From contig NZ_NIDE01000005.1 in the NCBI RefSeq assembly GCF_002197845.1, forward strand, positions 248,001 through 312,000: a stretch of 64,000 nucleotides of DNA, in the 5' to 3' direction. The notes beneath the pieces are model-generated. The model worked only from the letters and a program-made list of their open reading frames with translations. It was not told the origin of the DNA and did no database searches. Shown here piece after piece: positions 54,355-63,327 of the stretch (the stretch's first letter is position 1; each line of letters starts with the position of its first letter). This DNA comes from Fimbriiglobus ruber (GTDB lineage Bacteria > Planctomycetota > Planctomycetia > Gemmatales > Gemmataceae). A program made the translations under genes and the position numbers.

Positions 54355-54385
54355 AATAGCCTCAATTTTTTCACCGGATTGCGCC

Positions 54386-54470
54386 AAATTTGGAGTGCGG
54401 CGCTTTACCGCCGCTTTTGCTTTTAAAATAAAAAATCAAAGCGGCGGTAAAGCGCCGCACTCCAAATTTT
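54386..54470. repeat. Palindromic repeat, two arms of about 30 bp
   Basis: AAATTTGGAGTGCGGCGC leads into CTTTACCGCCGC, and the exact mirror follows after a short AT loop. It is the same unit as the three copies at 628-825, here arranged as one long hairpin. Confidence 0.8.
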
Positions 54471-54569
54471 CACCCCGCGACGGTACGCTCCCACTCCTTC
54501 ATAGTATAGTGGACCCCGAAAACTAGACCGCCAGTTAAGATACACTGGCGGCTTTTCGAGGGTATCTGG

Positions 54570-54857
54570 ATGGCGACGAAACGAAAAACACACACGGCGG
54601 CGTTCAAGGCCCAGGTCGCACTGGCAGCGATCAAGGGGGATCGGACCATCAACCAGGTGGCTTCCCAGTACGATGTCCACCCGACCCTGATCCACGCCTG
54701 GAAGAAGCAGTTACTGGCCGGAGCGGAGACGGTGTTCGCGTCCGGGGTCAAGCCGACCGGACCGCCGGACGACAAGACCGACGAGTTGTACGCGCAGATC
54801 GGGCGACTCAAGGTCGAACTCGACTGGGTGAAAAAAAAATCTGCCGCCCTCGGTTGA
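54570..54857 (+). CDS. IS3 family OrfA (helix-turn-helix)
   Basis: This 95-residue protein has the IS3 N-terminal helix-turn-helix (HTAAFKAQVALAAIKGDRTI, NQVASQYDVHPTLIHAWKKQ) and a C-terminal leucine-zipper-like helix (KTDELYAQIGRLKVELDWVK). It runs into nine A residues (54831-54839) and stops soon after, where the frame change to OrfB occurs. Confidence 0.9.
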   Translation: MATKRKTHTAAFKAQVALAAIKGDRTINQVASQYDVHPTLIHAWKKQLLAGAETVFASGVKPTGPPDDKTDELYAQIGRLKVELDWVKKKSAALG

Positions 54858-55683
54858 CGCCCGGCGGGCTCTGATCGACGACGATCACCCCGCTCTGAGC
54901 ATCCGTCGGCAGTGCGCACTGGTCGGCCTGAACCGGTCGACCCGGTACTACGACCCGGTCCCGGAGACGGCCGAGAATCTCCGGCGGATGCGGTGGATCG
55001 ATGAGCAATACACCCGGTGCCCGTTCTATGGCAGCCGGCGGATCACCGCGTGGCTGGCGGGTCAGGGCCATGAGGTGAACCGCAAGCGGGTCCAGCGGCT
55101 CCTGCGGATCATGGGGTTGGAAGCCATCTACCCGCGGCCGAAATTGTCCGCCGGGCCGGCCCATAAGGTGTACCCATACCTACTCCGGGGCGTCGCGATC
55201 GATCGGGTCAACCAGGTCTGGTCGGCCGATATTACATATGTCCCGCTGCCGTCCGGGTTCATGTACCTGGCCGCGACGATTGACTGGTTCAGCCGGTCTG
55301 TCATCGCCTGGCGGTTGTCGAACACGCTCGACGGGTCGTTCTGCCAGGACATGCTGGACGACGCGTTGGGCCGGGGCACGCCGGAGGTGTTCAACACCGA
55401 TCAGGGCGTCCAGTTTACGGCCCGGAGTTGGATCGACCGGGTGGAGACGGCCGGGGCGTCGGTCAGCATGGATGGTCGCGGGCGGTGTCTAGATAATGTA
55501 TTCGTCGAACGGCTGTGGCGAAGTGTCAAATACGAAGATGTGTATCTACGGGGGTACGAGTCGGTGTCGGCGCTGACGAGCGGGTTACGGTCGTACTTCG
55601 CGTTCTACAACGGGCAGCGGTTGCATCAGTCGTTGGACTACCGGACGCCCGCGGCTGTGTACGAGGGGACGTCGGGGGGATGA
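54838..55683 (+). CDS. IS3 family OrfB (DDE integrase domain)
   Basis: The open frame follows the A9 run (NLPPSVDARRALIDDDHPAL) to a stop at 55683; the first ATG in it is at 54988. HTH_21 region: DEQYTRCPFYGSRRITAWL. DDE core: VWSADITYVPLPSGFMYLAA, FNTDQGVQFTARSW and VFVERLWRSVKYEDVY. As sequenced, OrfB is +1 (equal to -2) to OrfA. The usual -1 shift of IS3 would need a run of ten A. Confidence 0.9.
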   Translation, partial: NLPPSVDARRALIDDDHPALSIRRQCALVGLNRSTRYYDPVPETAENLRRMRWIDEQYTRCPFYGSRRITAWLAGQGHEVNRKRVQRLLRIMGLEAIYPRPKLSAGPAHKVYPYLLRGVAIDRVNQVWSADITYVPLPSGFMYLAATIDWFSRSVIAWRLSNTLDGSFCQDMLDDALGRGTPEVFNTDQGVQFTARSWIDRVETAGASVSMDGRGRCLDNVFVERLWRSVKYEDVYLRGYESVSALTSGLRSYFAFYNGQRLHQSLDYRTPAAVYEGTSGG

Positions 55684-55689
55684 GGAAAG

Positions 55690-55742
55690 GGTTTTCCGCC
55701 CCGAAGCCCTCCGCGGGGTGAAGGGCTTCGGGGCGGAAAACC
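55690..55742 (+). terminator. Perfect 21 bp hairpin behind orfB
   Basis: GGTTTTCCGCCCCGAAGCCCT (written in two parts: GGTTTTCCGCC, CCGAAGCCCT; 55690-55710) and its exact complement (55722-55742) enclose an 11-base loop, 7 bases after the orfB stop. It lies inside the element and may block transcription into or out of it. Confidence 0.6.
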
Positions 55743-55828
55743 ATCCGGCAGAACGGATCGACGAATGAGACCGCCCCCAAAAAGTGTAGCTAAGGACGGC
55801 GGTTTTTTGGTCTAGACAATGGGGTCCA

Positions 55829-56657
55829 CCATATAGCCCGATCGCTCGCCACCTCGACCACGCGGGCAAAGTCACACGCATAAAGCCACGAACAGGAAAA
55901 ACTGTTGAGTTCGACGACGTAGTACGTCCCCTCGGATTCGCACACGTCGAGCATGAACAGCGGGTCCGGCCGCCAGCCGATGTCCCCAAGGACTTTCTGC
56001 GCAAAGGCGATCACCTCGTCCGGACAGCCGGATGAGATGGTCCGCTTGCCGCCGTCGGCGTACTGGCTGCCCGCTACGACCTCGTCCCCGCGATCACGAG
56101 CCGCCATTCGCGGCCAATCTCGCGAGGTTCCGCGACGACGATCATCGTCGTCGGTCGTACCGCGTCGGTGCCAGGGCGCTCTCGAAGTCGTCCCGCGCGA
56201 CGCACCGGCCCACGAACAACTTGTGGACGCTGGTGGGCCGCACGAACAGTTCGCCCCCGCTGCCGAGGGCATCGAACAGCCAGTCCTTGTTTCGGACCGC
56301 TTCGACACCGGGAAGCATCGCGTACCGCCGGTTCAACAGGTGCGGGCCGAAATAGGCGTAGTACGAGGTGCAGTCGAGGTTCGCGGTGTGACACCACCCG
56401 CCGGGCGCCCAGCGGTGATGCAACTGCACGTGGCGGACAACGGGGTACGTGCCGTACACGATCACGCAGGCGCCCGTCGCCAGCGCGTTTCCGCCGGGCC
56501 GCGGTAACGGACCTTTGACGAACTCGCGATACCGCACGAATTCGCAGACCATTCCCTGCTTCCGGACGGCCGCCGCCAGAGGTTCGATCTCTGGGCCGTA
56601 AACGTCGGCCTCGATCAACCAAATGGGCAGTGGGTGTCGCGACCCCAGTAAAGCCAT
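55829..56657 (-). pseudogene. ATP-grasp domain protein, cut by IS3 and frameshifted
   Basis: Read with two one-base corrections (a C near 56155 and a G near 56093), the minus strand encodes an ATP-grasp protein of about 275 residues. It contains LPIWLIEADVYGPEI, VIVYGTYPVVRHVQLHH, NKDWLFDALGSGGELFVRPT, AEPREIGREWRLVIAG, DPLFMLDVCESEGTYYVVEL and NSFSCSWLYACDFARVVE. The last part with Asp, Glu and Asn is the metal/ATP site of the DUF4343/R2K type. IS3 removes the last residues. The start may be ATG 56657 or 56687. Confidence 0.7.
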
Positions 56658-56679
56658 ACTCTGGTATGGCTTTACTGGG
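56644..56679 (-). terminator. Perfect 16 bp hairpin at the SDR stop codon
   Basis: CCCAGTAAAGCCATAC (56644-56659) and its complement (56664-56679) with a 4-base loop overlap the SDR stop (56672-56674) and a candidate start of the ATP-grasp gene. There is no T-run. It may stop transcription or couple the two genes. Confidence 0.5.
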
Positions 56680-57424
56680 CCGTCCACCCGCCGTCGATGG
56701 CGAGGGTCTGGCCGGTGATGAAGGCCGCTTCGTCCGAACAGAGCCAGACGACCGGGTCGGCGATCTCGGCGGGCGTGCCGATCCGCCCGATCGGGTGGGC
56801 CGCGGCGAACGATTGTTTCGCGGCGTCACTCCCCGCGAATCGGTCGAGCATCTCCGTCTCGATCGCCGCGGGTGCGACGGCGTTCACTCGCACCCCCTGT
56901 TTGGCGTATTCGAGGGCCGTCGCCTTCGTGATCCCGACGACCGCGTGCTTGGTGGCCGCGTAGACGGAGACCCCGCCCATCGCAACCAGGCCGGCGATGC
57001 TGGACGTGTTGACCACCGCCCCGCCGCCCGATTTGAGGATCGCCGGGATTTCGTGCTTCAAACTGAGCAACACCCCGAGGACGTTCACGTCGAGCAACCG
57101 GCGGATGTCGGCTTCGGCCATCTCGGTCACCGACCCGAGCAATTCGACGCCGGCGTTGTTGAACGCGAAGTTCAGCCGGCCGTACTTCGCGACCGCCTGG
57201 TCCACCCAGCCTTTGACGTCCGCTTCCCGCGACACGTCTCCGCGAAGAAAAATCCCCTCGCCGCCCGCCTTCCGAACCAGGGCGACCGTCTCTTCCCCTT
57301 CTTTCTCGCGGCGCCCCGTGACGACGACTTTCACGCCCTTCCTGGCGAACGCGACCGCCGTCGCCCGGCCGATGCCGCTCGTGCCCCCGGTAATCAGTGC
57401 CACTTTCCCGCTCATCGTAGACAT
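56672..57424 (-). CDS. Short-chain dehydrogenase/reductase (SDR)
   Basis: This 250-residue classical SDR has the cofactor loop TGGTSGIG (residues 13-20), NNAG near residue 90, the catalytic Ser in VVNTSSIAG, YAATK as the YxxxK pair, and a C-terminal AFITGQTLAIDGGWTAQ. Arg residues after the second strand (VVTGRREKEG) suggest NADP(H) preference. It is probably a FabG-like oxidoreductase of unknown substrate. It starts at ATG 57424 (a second Met follows at codon 4). Confidence 0.92.
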   Translation of the reverse strand: MSTMSGKVALITGGTSGIGRATAVAFARKGVKVVVTGRREKEGEETVALVRKAGGEGIFLRGDVSREADVKGWVDQAVAKYGRLNFAFNNAGVELLGSVTEMAEADIRRLLDVNVLGVLLSLKHEIPAILKSGGGAVVNTSSIAGLVAMGGVSVYAATKHAVVGITKATALEYAKQGVRVNAVAPAAIETEMLDRFAGSDAAKQSFAAAHPIGRIGTPAEIADPVVWLCSDEAAFITGQTLAIDGGWTAQ

Positions 57425-57659
57425 GGTCCGCTCCTGACGTGGTTGTCCCGACCCGTGCCGGGCGCCAGAGATACCGTGCCCGAAAGGGGTGGATTACAAG
57501 CAAAATGAATGGGGCTATACGACCACGACTTTTAGGGGTTGTCGTGGGAGTCGAGGGGAACTGGGAACGTTTCCGGATGTGGTTCGGATGCGTGGTGGCG
57601 TCGCGGACAACGACCCCGCAGGCCCATCTCGGGGTCGCCCACGCCCGCGGCCATCATTC

Positions 57660-58898
57660 TCAGCTGCCGATGACTTCTTTCCGGTCCGCGTCCCAGAAGA
57701 TCTTCTTGCCGGTGCGATACGACAGGTTCGCCAGGTGGGCGGCCAGGATGACCCGGTGGCCGAGTTCGATGGTCGAGTTCGGGTCTTCCCGGGACTTCAC
57801 GCACTCGACCCAGTTCTTGACGTGCAGCGGGGTTTCCGGCTCGACCCTCCACGTCTGCACCGGCCGCATGTCCGGCGTGATCTTCTCGGCCGTGTCGTAC
57901 AGCCGGATTTCCTTCTCGGCGTCGCAGAGGAGCGTCTGCTTGGTGCCGTAGAACCCGGCCCCGACGCCGTCCGCCCCGTTCACGAACTGGACCGCGAAGT
58001 TGGCCGCGAACTTGCCGTAGTCCCAGATGCCGTGGATGACGTCCGGCGTCTCCCAGTGCTTGAACTGGTAGACGCCGCCGTTGGCGACCGCGCTCTTGGG
58101 CACGTCGGTGCCGCCGATCCAGGCCACGATGTCGAGCTGGTGGGCGCCGATGTCGGTCATCAGGCCGCCCGCGTAGTCCCAGTACCACCGCCAGGACCAG
58201 TACCGGAGCGGGTCGAACGCCCGCTTCGGGGCGTTGCCCAGGAACGCCTCCCAGTTCAGAGTTCGCGGGTCGTACCGGAAGTCTTTCGGCGGGGCGAACG
58301 GGTCTTTCTTGACCCAGTTCCGCGTGTCCCACACCTTGGCCCACACGAGTTTGCCAAACGCGGACGACTTGACCACTTTCACGCACTCTTCCCAGTGCGG
58401 CCCGCTGTGCCGTTGGTTCCCGACCTGGACGACCCGGTTCGCCTTCCGGACCGCCTCGATCATCTCGGCCCCCTCGTCGATCGACTTGGTCAGCGGCTTT
58501 TCGACGTAGGCGTCCTTCTCCGCCTGCATGGCGGCGACGAGGATTTCTTTGTGGTGGTGGTCCGGCGTCGTGATGATGACGGCGTCGAGGCTGGGGTGTT
58601 CGAGGAGCTTGCGGTAGTCGGAGTAGAACTTCGGCTTGTCCTGCTCGGCTTCGTCCACGGCCTTCGCGACGGTTTCGAGGCGGAACTCGGCGATATCGCA
58701 GAGGGCGACCGCCCGGTGCCCGAGCCGCATGGCCTCGCGGAGGATGGTCCGCCCGCGGTTGCCGGACCCGATCAGCCCGATGTTCAACTTCTCGTTCGCG
58801 CCCCGGGCCTGGACCGCGGGCGCGCCGAACGCAACCGCCCCGGTGGCTGCGGCGGTCTGCAAAAACGTCCGGCGGGTCGGGAGAAGCAAACCGGCCAT
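57660..58898 (-). CDS. Tat-exported Gfo/Idh/MocA family oxidoreductase
   Basis: This is a 412-residue protein. A twin-arginine signal (PTRRTFLQTAAATGAVAFG) is followed by the Rossmann motif LNIGLIGSGNRGRTILREAM and the typical AYVEKPLTKSIDEGAEMIEA (EKP) with VGNQRHSGPHWEE. Exported Gfo/Idh/MocA proteins are very numerous in Planctomycetes and are thought to act on sugar derivatives in the periplasm; the substrate is unknown. It is followed by a 235 bp gap before the SDR, in which I see nothing. Confidence 0.9.
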   Translation of the reverse strand: MAGLLLPTRRTFLQTAAATGAVAFGAPAVQARGANEKLNIGLIGSGNRGRTILREAMRLGHRAVALCDIAEFRLETVAKAVDEAEQDKPKFYSDYRKLLEHPSLDAVIITTPDHHHKEILVAAMQAEKDAYVEKPLTKSIDEGAEMIEAVRKANRVVQVGNQRHSGPHWEECVKVVKSSAFGKLVWAKVWDTRNWVKKDPFAPPKDFRYDPRTLNWEAFLGNAPKRAFDPLRYWSWRWYWDYAGGLMTDIGAHQLDIVAWIGGTDVPKSAVANGGVYQFKHWETPDVIHGIWDYGKFAANFAVQFVNGADGVGAGFYGTKQTLLCDAEKEIRLYDTAEKITPDMRPVQTWRVEPETPLHVKNWVECVKSREDPNSTIELGHRVILAAHLANLSYRTGKKIFWDADRKEVIGS

Positions 58899-59013
58899 GG
58901 CACCTGTCTCCGGTACGGTGTCAACGGGAATGTGTTGCCATCGTACCCGATCCGGGGGCCGGAGCGGAGAGTGAACCGAAAAGATGACGTGCGCGGCCCG
59001 GCCGTCCGCGGCA

Positions 59014-61212
59014 TTACGGCTTCCGTGCTTCCGGTCGGAGTTCCCACAGGCCGATCCGCGTCAGCTTGTTCACGGTTTCGGCGATCGCCAAGGTTTGAGG
59101 TTCGCCCGGTTTTACCGGCCGGAACGCAAAGATCACCGGCTCACTCCCGGTGCCCCAGACCTTGACCTCCGCGCCGGTATTCAGGTCCACGATTCGGAGC
59201 GTGTGGGAAGGCGACTGAAATCCGGCTTCCGGATTGTGTCCCGGAGTCGTGTACGCCAGGAGTCGGCCGTCCGGTGACAACTCGCTGTGCGATACGGAGA
59301 TGTTCGAGATCTTTTGATAAACTTCTTTCCCTGTCCGAGTGGCGAGCACCCGGAGCCGGGTCCGAAATGATAGGTTTCCACCTGGCCCCCCGGGCACTCC
59401 GCCGAAGCCTCCTGGCATCCCGAGCCCTGGCTTTGGAGAGTTTGCTTTAGCACCTGGCGCCATGATCGTCTGTTCAACCAGGACGTGCCGCCCGTCGCGA
59501 CTGAAACTGAATACGGGGTTGATCGATTCGAAGTTCGGGCGATGGCCAGACCACCAACCAGAGTCGGTAATAGCGGGCGGGCTGATTTCGTGCCAGAGTT
59601 CCCGGCCCGTCACCAAATCCCACCCCCGCAGGGTGCCGTGCCCTGGAAGAGCGTACTTGAAAAGAGCCTCGGTGTCGGACGCAACGGTCACAGCGAGTCG
59701 GCCGTTCGGGCTCACGAACCACCGCAGAAAATCTTCGGCGATCTCGAATGCCGACGGACCGAACGAGCCGGTTTCGAGGTTCACGCTGCGCACGCCGAAC
59801 CGAGCCTTCCCGTCCTGCCCGACCGCGCGGAAATGAGCCCACGCCGTTTTCGCGTCGTCGGTCAGACGGACCTCGTCGCCAGCGTCTGGATCGAGGTCGC
59901 ATTCCCGCCGCGCGGCGAATTGTGGGTCCGTGAAGTCCTTGGGCCAGAACGATTTGGGCGGTGCCGAATTCTGGCCCCAGAATACCAGCCGGTTCGTGGC
60001 GTTGACCGTACCGTTCGGATCCTGCACTTGAGTCGCGAATTGTTCGCCATCGGGAGTAAATCCGAGGAGAACCGCGGTGCTTTCAGGAGTGATCACGCGG
60101 AAGAAACGTTCGTCTCCGGGGGTCAGAATTTGGACTACTTTGCTGTTCACCTTCAACTCGGTGTCCGTTACACCGGGGATTCCGGCCCGTTTGGGCGGGT
60201 CCGGGGTCACGACCGCCAGCCGTTTCCCGTCGGGGCTCCAATATAGTTTTTCCGCGATTCCATAAAGGTTGAACGGTTTGCCCCGCCGCCGGGGTTCGCC
60301 ATACACGAAACTCTCGGCCGCTTCCGGCTTTTTGACTTCCGCGGGCGGAGCCGGCGGGTCCCCGGCCTTCGCTTGCGGTGGGTCGGCCGGTCCCCGCGCG
60401 GCCACCGCCCACGTCCCAACGGCTACGGCGGCCGCGGCCGCGAGCAGCATGATCGTCGTTCGCATCGTGATCGGTCCTCCCCGTGCCAGGGCCGTAATCG
60501 GCCCACTGATCCCGATTCCGCCACACACCCACACCCCGGCCGCCTCGATGGTCCGGGCCAACAACTCGGCCGGAACCGCCGTCACCCCAGCACCCGCGGC
60601 CGACAACGTCACGCCCCGGCGGGCCAGCCGGGCCGCCAATTTCTTCCGTCCGGCCGCCAGTCGGCTCGACAGCGTCCCCTCGGGGATGCCGAGGAGCCGG
60701 GCCGCGTCCGCCCGCGATGCGTATTCCAGGTCGCACAACACGATCGCCGACCGATACCAGTCGGGCAGCGCGGCCAACTCGTCGTCCACCACCGGCCCCC
60801 AGTCCGAGACCGGGTCGGTCGATCGCGCCGGCGGGTCGGGAAACGTCTTGACCTGAACTTCCCGCGCCCGTCGGCGGGCGGCCGTCCGCCGGGCCCGCCG
60901 GGCGACCCGGTACGCCACCCCGTACAACCAGTTCGCCAGCCGGTCCGGGTGGGTCAACCGACCGGCCTTGGCCGCGAGAATCAGGAAGGTCGCCTGGAAT
61001 GCGTCCTCGGCGTCCTCTCGGTGTCCAGTCGTTCGCCGACAGACGCCCAACACCAGCGGACCGTGGCGGCGGACCAATTCGGCAAACGCGGCCTGATTCC
61101 GGTCGGCCGCGAACCACGCCAACAACGCCGCGGTCGGGGCTTCGGTTAACCCGGCCGGCCGAGGCGTCTGGTCCAATACTCGCAGGATTTCGGCCGTTCG
61201 GTGAGTCGCCAT
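59014..61212 (-). CDS. ECF sigma factor fused to a periplasmic propeller domain
   Basis: This is a 732-residue fusion. Sigma region 2 (FAELVRRHGPLVLGVCRRTT, EDAEDAFQATFLILAAKAG) covers about residues 42-115, and region 4 (ALPDWYRSAIVLCDLEYASR, ARLLGIPEGTLSSRLAAGRK) about 145-195. A transmembrane helix (TTIMLLAAAAAVAVGTWAVA) spans 252-271. A Pro-rich linker and a WD40-like beta-propeller follow (YWSPDGKRLAVV, FSFSRDGRHVLVEQ, SELSPDGRLLAYTTPGH). The sigma part faces the cytosol and the propeller the outside. This architecture is known in planctomycete ECF factors (ECF01-Gob type). Confidence 0.9.
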   Translation of the reverse strand: MATHRTAEILRVLDQTPRPAGLTEAPTAALLAWFAADRNQAAFAELVRRHGPLVLGVCRRTTGHREDAEDAFQATFLILAAKAGRLTHPDRLANWLYGVAYRVARRARRTAARRRAREVQVKTFPDPPARSTDPVSDWGPVVDDELAALPDWYRSAIVLCDLEYASRADAARLLGIPEGTLSSRLAAGRKKLAARLARRGVTLSAAGAGVTAVPAELLARTIEAAGVWVCGGIGISGPITALARGGPITMRTTIMLLAAAAAVAVGTWAVAARGPADPPQAKAGDPPAPPAEVKKPEAAESFVYGEPRRRGKPFNLYGIAEKLYWSPDGKRLAVVTPDPPKRAGIPGVTDTELKVNSKVVQILTPGDERFFRVITPESTAVLLGFTPDGEQFATQVQDPNGTVNATNRLVFWGQNSAPPKSFWPKDFTDPQFAARRECDLDPDAGDEVRLTDDAKTAWAHFRAVGQDGKARFGVRSVNLETGSFGPSAFEIAEDFLRWFVSPNGRLAVTVASDTEALFKYALPGHGTLRGWDLVTGRELWHEISPPAITDSGWWSGHRPNFESINPVFSFSRDGRHVLVEQTIMAPGAKANSPKPGLGMPGGFGGVPGGPGGNLSFRTRLRVLATRTGKEVYQKISNISVSHSELSPDGRLLAYTTPGHNPEAGFQSPSHTLRIVDLNTGAEVKVWGTGSEPVIFAFRPVKPGEPQTLAIAETVNKLTRIGLWELRPEARKP

Positions 61213-61494
61213 GCCGCTCCCGGGTGGGGGATCGCGTTCGCACCCTGATACTGCCCACGTCTATTTCGGCGCGTCGCAGCGGCAGTGATTTTTTCCGAGT
61301 TGCAGTAAACCCTGTCTACCAGGCAACTTCAGTGAATTGGCAGGACGACGGGCATGATTTTCCGTTGGCGACCGGAAGGACTTCTCGACGGGCCGAACAG
61401 ACAACCCGGGCACGACACCGCGCCCGGGTGCGTTACCCGATCCGGAACCAGAGCGGAAAGAAAGGCGTCAGCGAAGCCGGCGACGTGCCGCCGG

Positions 61495-62616
61495 TCACAC
61501 CGTCAGCACCCGGTCCCGGGCCGCGATCGCCCAGCGGCCGGTCACCCGCCCGTTCTCCACGGTCAGGGCTTCCCGGTGCAAGGCGCACGTCGGGCAGACG
61601 TGGCCGGGCAGCGCGTACGCGAGGTCGCCCGGGCGGTAGCGGTCGGCGTGCGGCGTTTCGATGATGAGGTGTTCTTCGTTGTGCCCGACGATGGTGTACT
61701 CGGGCACGTCGAGTAGGTGGACGCGTTTGACCATGAGCGGGTCGGCGGCGACGGACTTGTTTCCCAAATCGAACGTCACGCGGTTTGCGGTCGGCCGGCT
61801 GATCACCCGCGTCAGCAGCACGGCGGCCGGCGTGACGCCGGTCAGGTCGGTGTACCGCGAGCCGTAGCCGTGGTCGTGCAGGACGTACGTCCCCGGCGAG
61901 CATTCCAGGCCCGGCACGTCGCGGATCGCGGCGTAGACCGGGAACGTCGGCGTCCCGCCGGCGATGACCCGGGGCACCGACAGCCCGCGGCGCTCGAGTT
62001 TGGCGCGGAGTTCGAGGACCGGCGCGAGGCCGGCCCGGGCCGCGGTCTCCCGGTCGGCCCGGCCTTCCTGGTGGTTGTGCCCGTCGTAAGCGTGCAGCCC
62101 GCCGGCCGTCAGCCCCGGCAGCCGGGAGGCGTATTCGTACAGCGCGGCCGCCGCTTCCCCAGCCGCGACCCCCGTCCGGTGCTGTCCGACGTCCAGGTCG
62201 ACAAGGAAGCCGATGTTCCGGCCCGCGGTGGCAGCCGCGCGGGCGAGGTCGTCGGCAGCCTCTTTGTTTTCGATCGTCGCGGAGAAGGCGGTCCCCGGAA
62301 AGCGAGTGACCAACGTGGCCAGTCGCCGCATGTTCGGGCCGACGAGCGGGTACGAAAGGAGAACGTCCGGTGCCCCCACATCGGCGAGCATCTCGGCCTC
62401 GGCGATGGTGGCGGCCTTGTGTTTGGTGACGCCCGATTCGAGTTGGAGCCGCGCGATCTCGCGCGTCTTGTGCGTCTTGACGTGCGGCCGCAGCCGCTCC
62501 GGCCCGCCGGCCAGCTCGATGACTCGGGCGATGTTCGCGCGAATCAGTGCCGGAAAGAAAACGAGGGCCGGGGTGAACAGTTCCGCGGCGTCGGCGATTT
62601 GATAGGGGTGTGGCAT
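61495..62616 (-). CDS. D-threonine aldolase-like PLP enzyme
   Basis: This is a 373-residue fold-type III PLP protein. The PLP lysine is in RLRPHVKTHKTREIA, and the phosphate-binding and core motifs are GFLVDLDVGQHRTG, LHAYDGHNHQ and RVIAGGTPTFPVYA. The C-terminal metal site HVCPTC with the upstream His (GHNEEH) matches D-threonine aldolase/D-serine dehydratase-like enzymes. It probably cleaves or dehydrates a D-hydroxyamino acid. The 309 bp upstream (62617-62925) shows no gene or repeat. Confidence 0.88.
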   Translation of the reverse strand: MPHPYQIADAAELFTPALVFFPALIRANIARVIELAGGPERLRPHVKTHKTREIARLQLESGVTKHKAATIAEAEMLADVGAPDVLLSYPLVGPNMRRLATLVTRFPGTAFSATIENKEAADDLARAAATAGRNIGFLVDLDVGQHRTGVAAGEAAAALYEYASRLPGLTAGGLHAYDGHNHQEGRADRETAARAGLAPVLELRAKLERRGLSVPRVIAGGTPTFPVYAAIRDVPGLECSPGTYVLHDHGYGSRYTDLTGVTPAAVLLTRVISRPTANRVTFDLGNKSVAADPLMVKRVHLLDVPEYTIVGHNEEHLIIETPHADRYRPGDLAYALPGHVCPTCALHREALTVENGRVTGRWAIAARDRVLTV

Positions 62617-62925
62617 GGGGACATTAAGTCAATTCGTTGTCCCGTCGTCAAGGGCTCCGCGTCCGTCGCCCCGTCGGGAAGGTGGTGTTGCGCGCCGAGA
62701 GACACCGGAACAGCGGTATGGCCTCCGCGCGCACCTGCGCCCGACCCACGGCAGCCGGGAACTGCCGAAAAAATCCACATCGCACAAGTTGTTACTTCGC
62801 CAGTCGTCTGGCTGGGGGTTCTCGCTCCCCCAATGGGACCGACCGGCGGCCACCCGCGGCCACCCGCCTCGGTCTTCGGGTTTGGGGTGCGGGGCCGAGC
62901 TGTTTGGCCAAGCCGACGTGGTGTA
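62617..62925. other. Intergenic stretch without visible feature
   Basis: I see no coding frame with natural composition, no repeat and no hairpin of note between the D-threonine-aldolase-like gene and the U32 fragment. A promoter for the former should lie here. Confidence 0.5.
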
Positions 62926-63327
62926 CTACAGGATTTGAAGTGTCCCGCGCGTGACGCCGAGCTGATTCAGCACCCGAAGTTCCCGCCAGGTCGCCCGCCC
63001 GTCATCCCGCCCGCCGACCACTCGGGCATAGCGATCCAGTAATGGCCCGACCTGGGCCGGCGTTTCCCGCAGCAAGTCGACCCGGAACGTCCGCAGCCCC
63101 AATTCCAGCATCCGTCCGACGTACTCGGCGGCGGATTGCGCCACGCTGTTGAAGACCGTATTCCGGCAGCCGGTGTCCGGGAGGACCGGGAAGTTCGCGC
63201 CGACCCGGTCGCGCAGCTCGACCTTGTGAGCCTCGCACGGCCGGCCGCAGTCGCGGAAGTCTTTGCCCGTACTCAGGAACGCCGCGAAGACACAATGCTC
63301 CATGTGGAACATGGGCATGTGCCACAC
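62926..63327 (-). pseudogene. U32-type peptidase family, C-terminal fragment
   Basis: The frame of 133 codons starts at a GTG (VWHMPMFHMEHCVFAAFLST) and contains DCGRPCEAHKVELRDR, DTGCRNTVFNSVAQSAAEYV and GLRTFRVDLLRETPAQVGPL. FHMEHCVFA with the later CGRPC and GCRNTVFN is the cysteine-containing signature of U32 (collagenase-like) peptidases. The N-terminal domain is absent: upstream of about 63340 the sequence turns AT-rich and unrelated. It is therefore a 5'-deleted remnant. Confidence 0.7.

Larger units (their letters stand above)
54510..55828 (+). mobile_element. IS3 family element (about 1.32 kb)
   Basis: The termini TGGACCCCGAAAACTAGACC (54510) and the complement of TGGACCCCATTGTCTAGACC (55828) are imperfect inverted repeats. 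It carries orfA and orfB on the plus strand. The target duplication is not clear. The right end sits in the last codons of the ATP-grasp gene. Confidence 0.88.
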
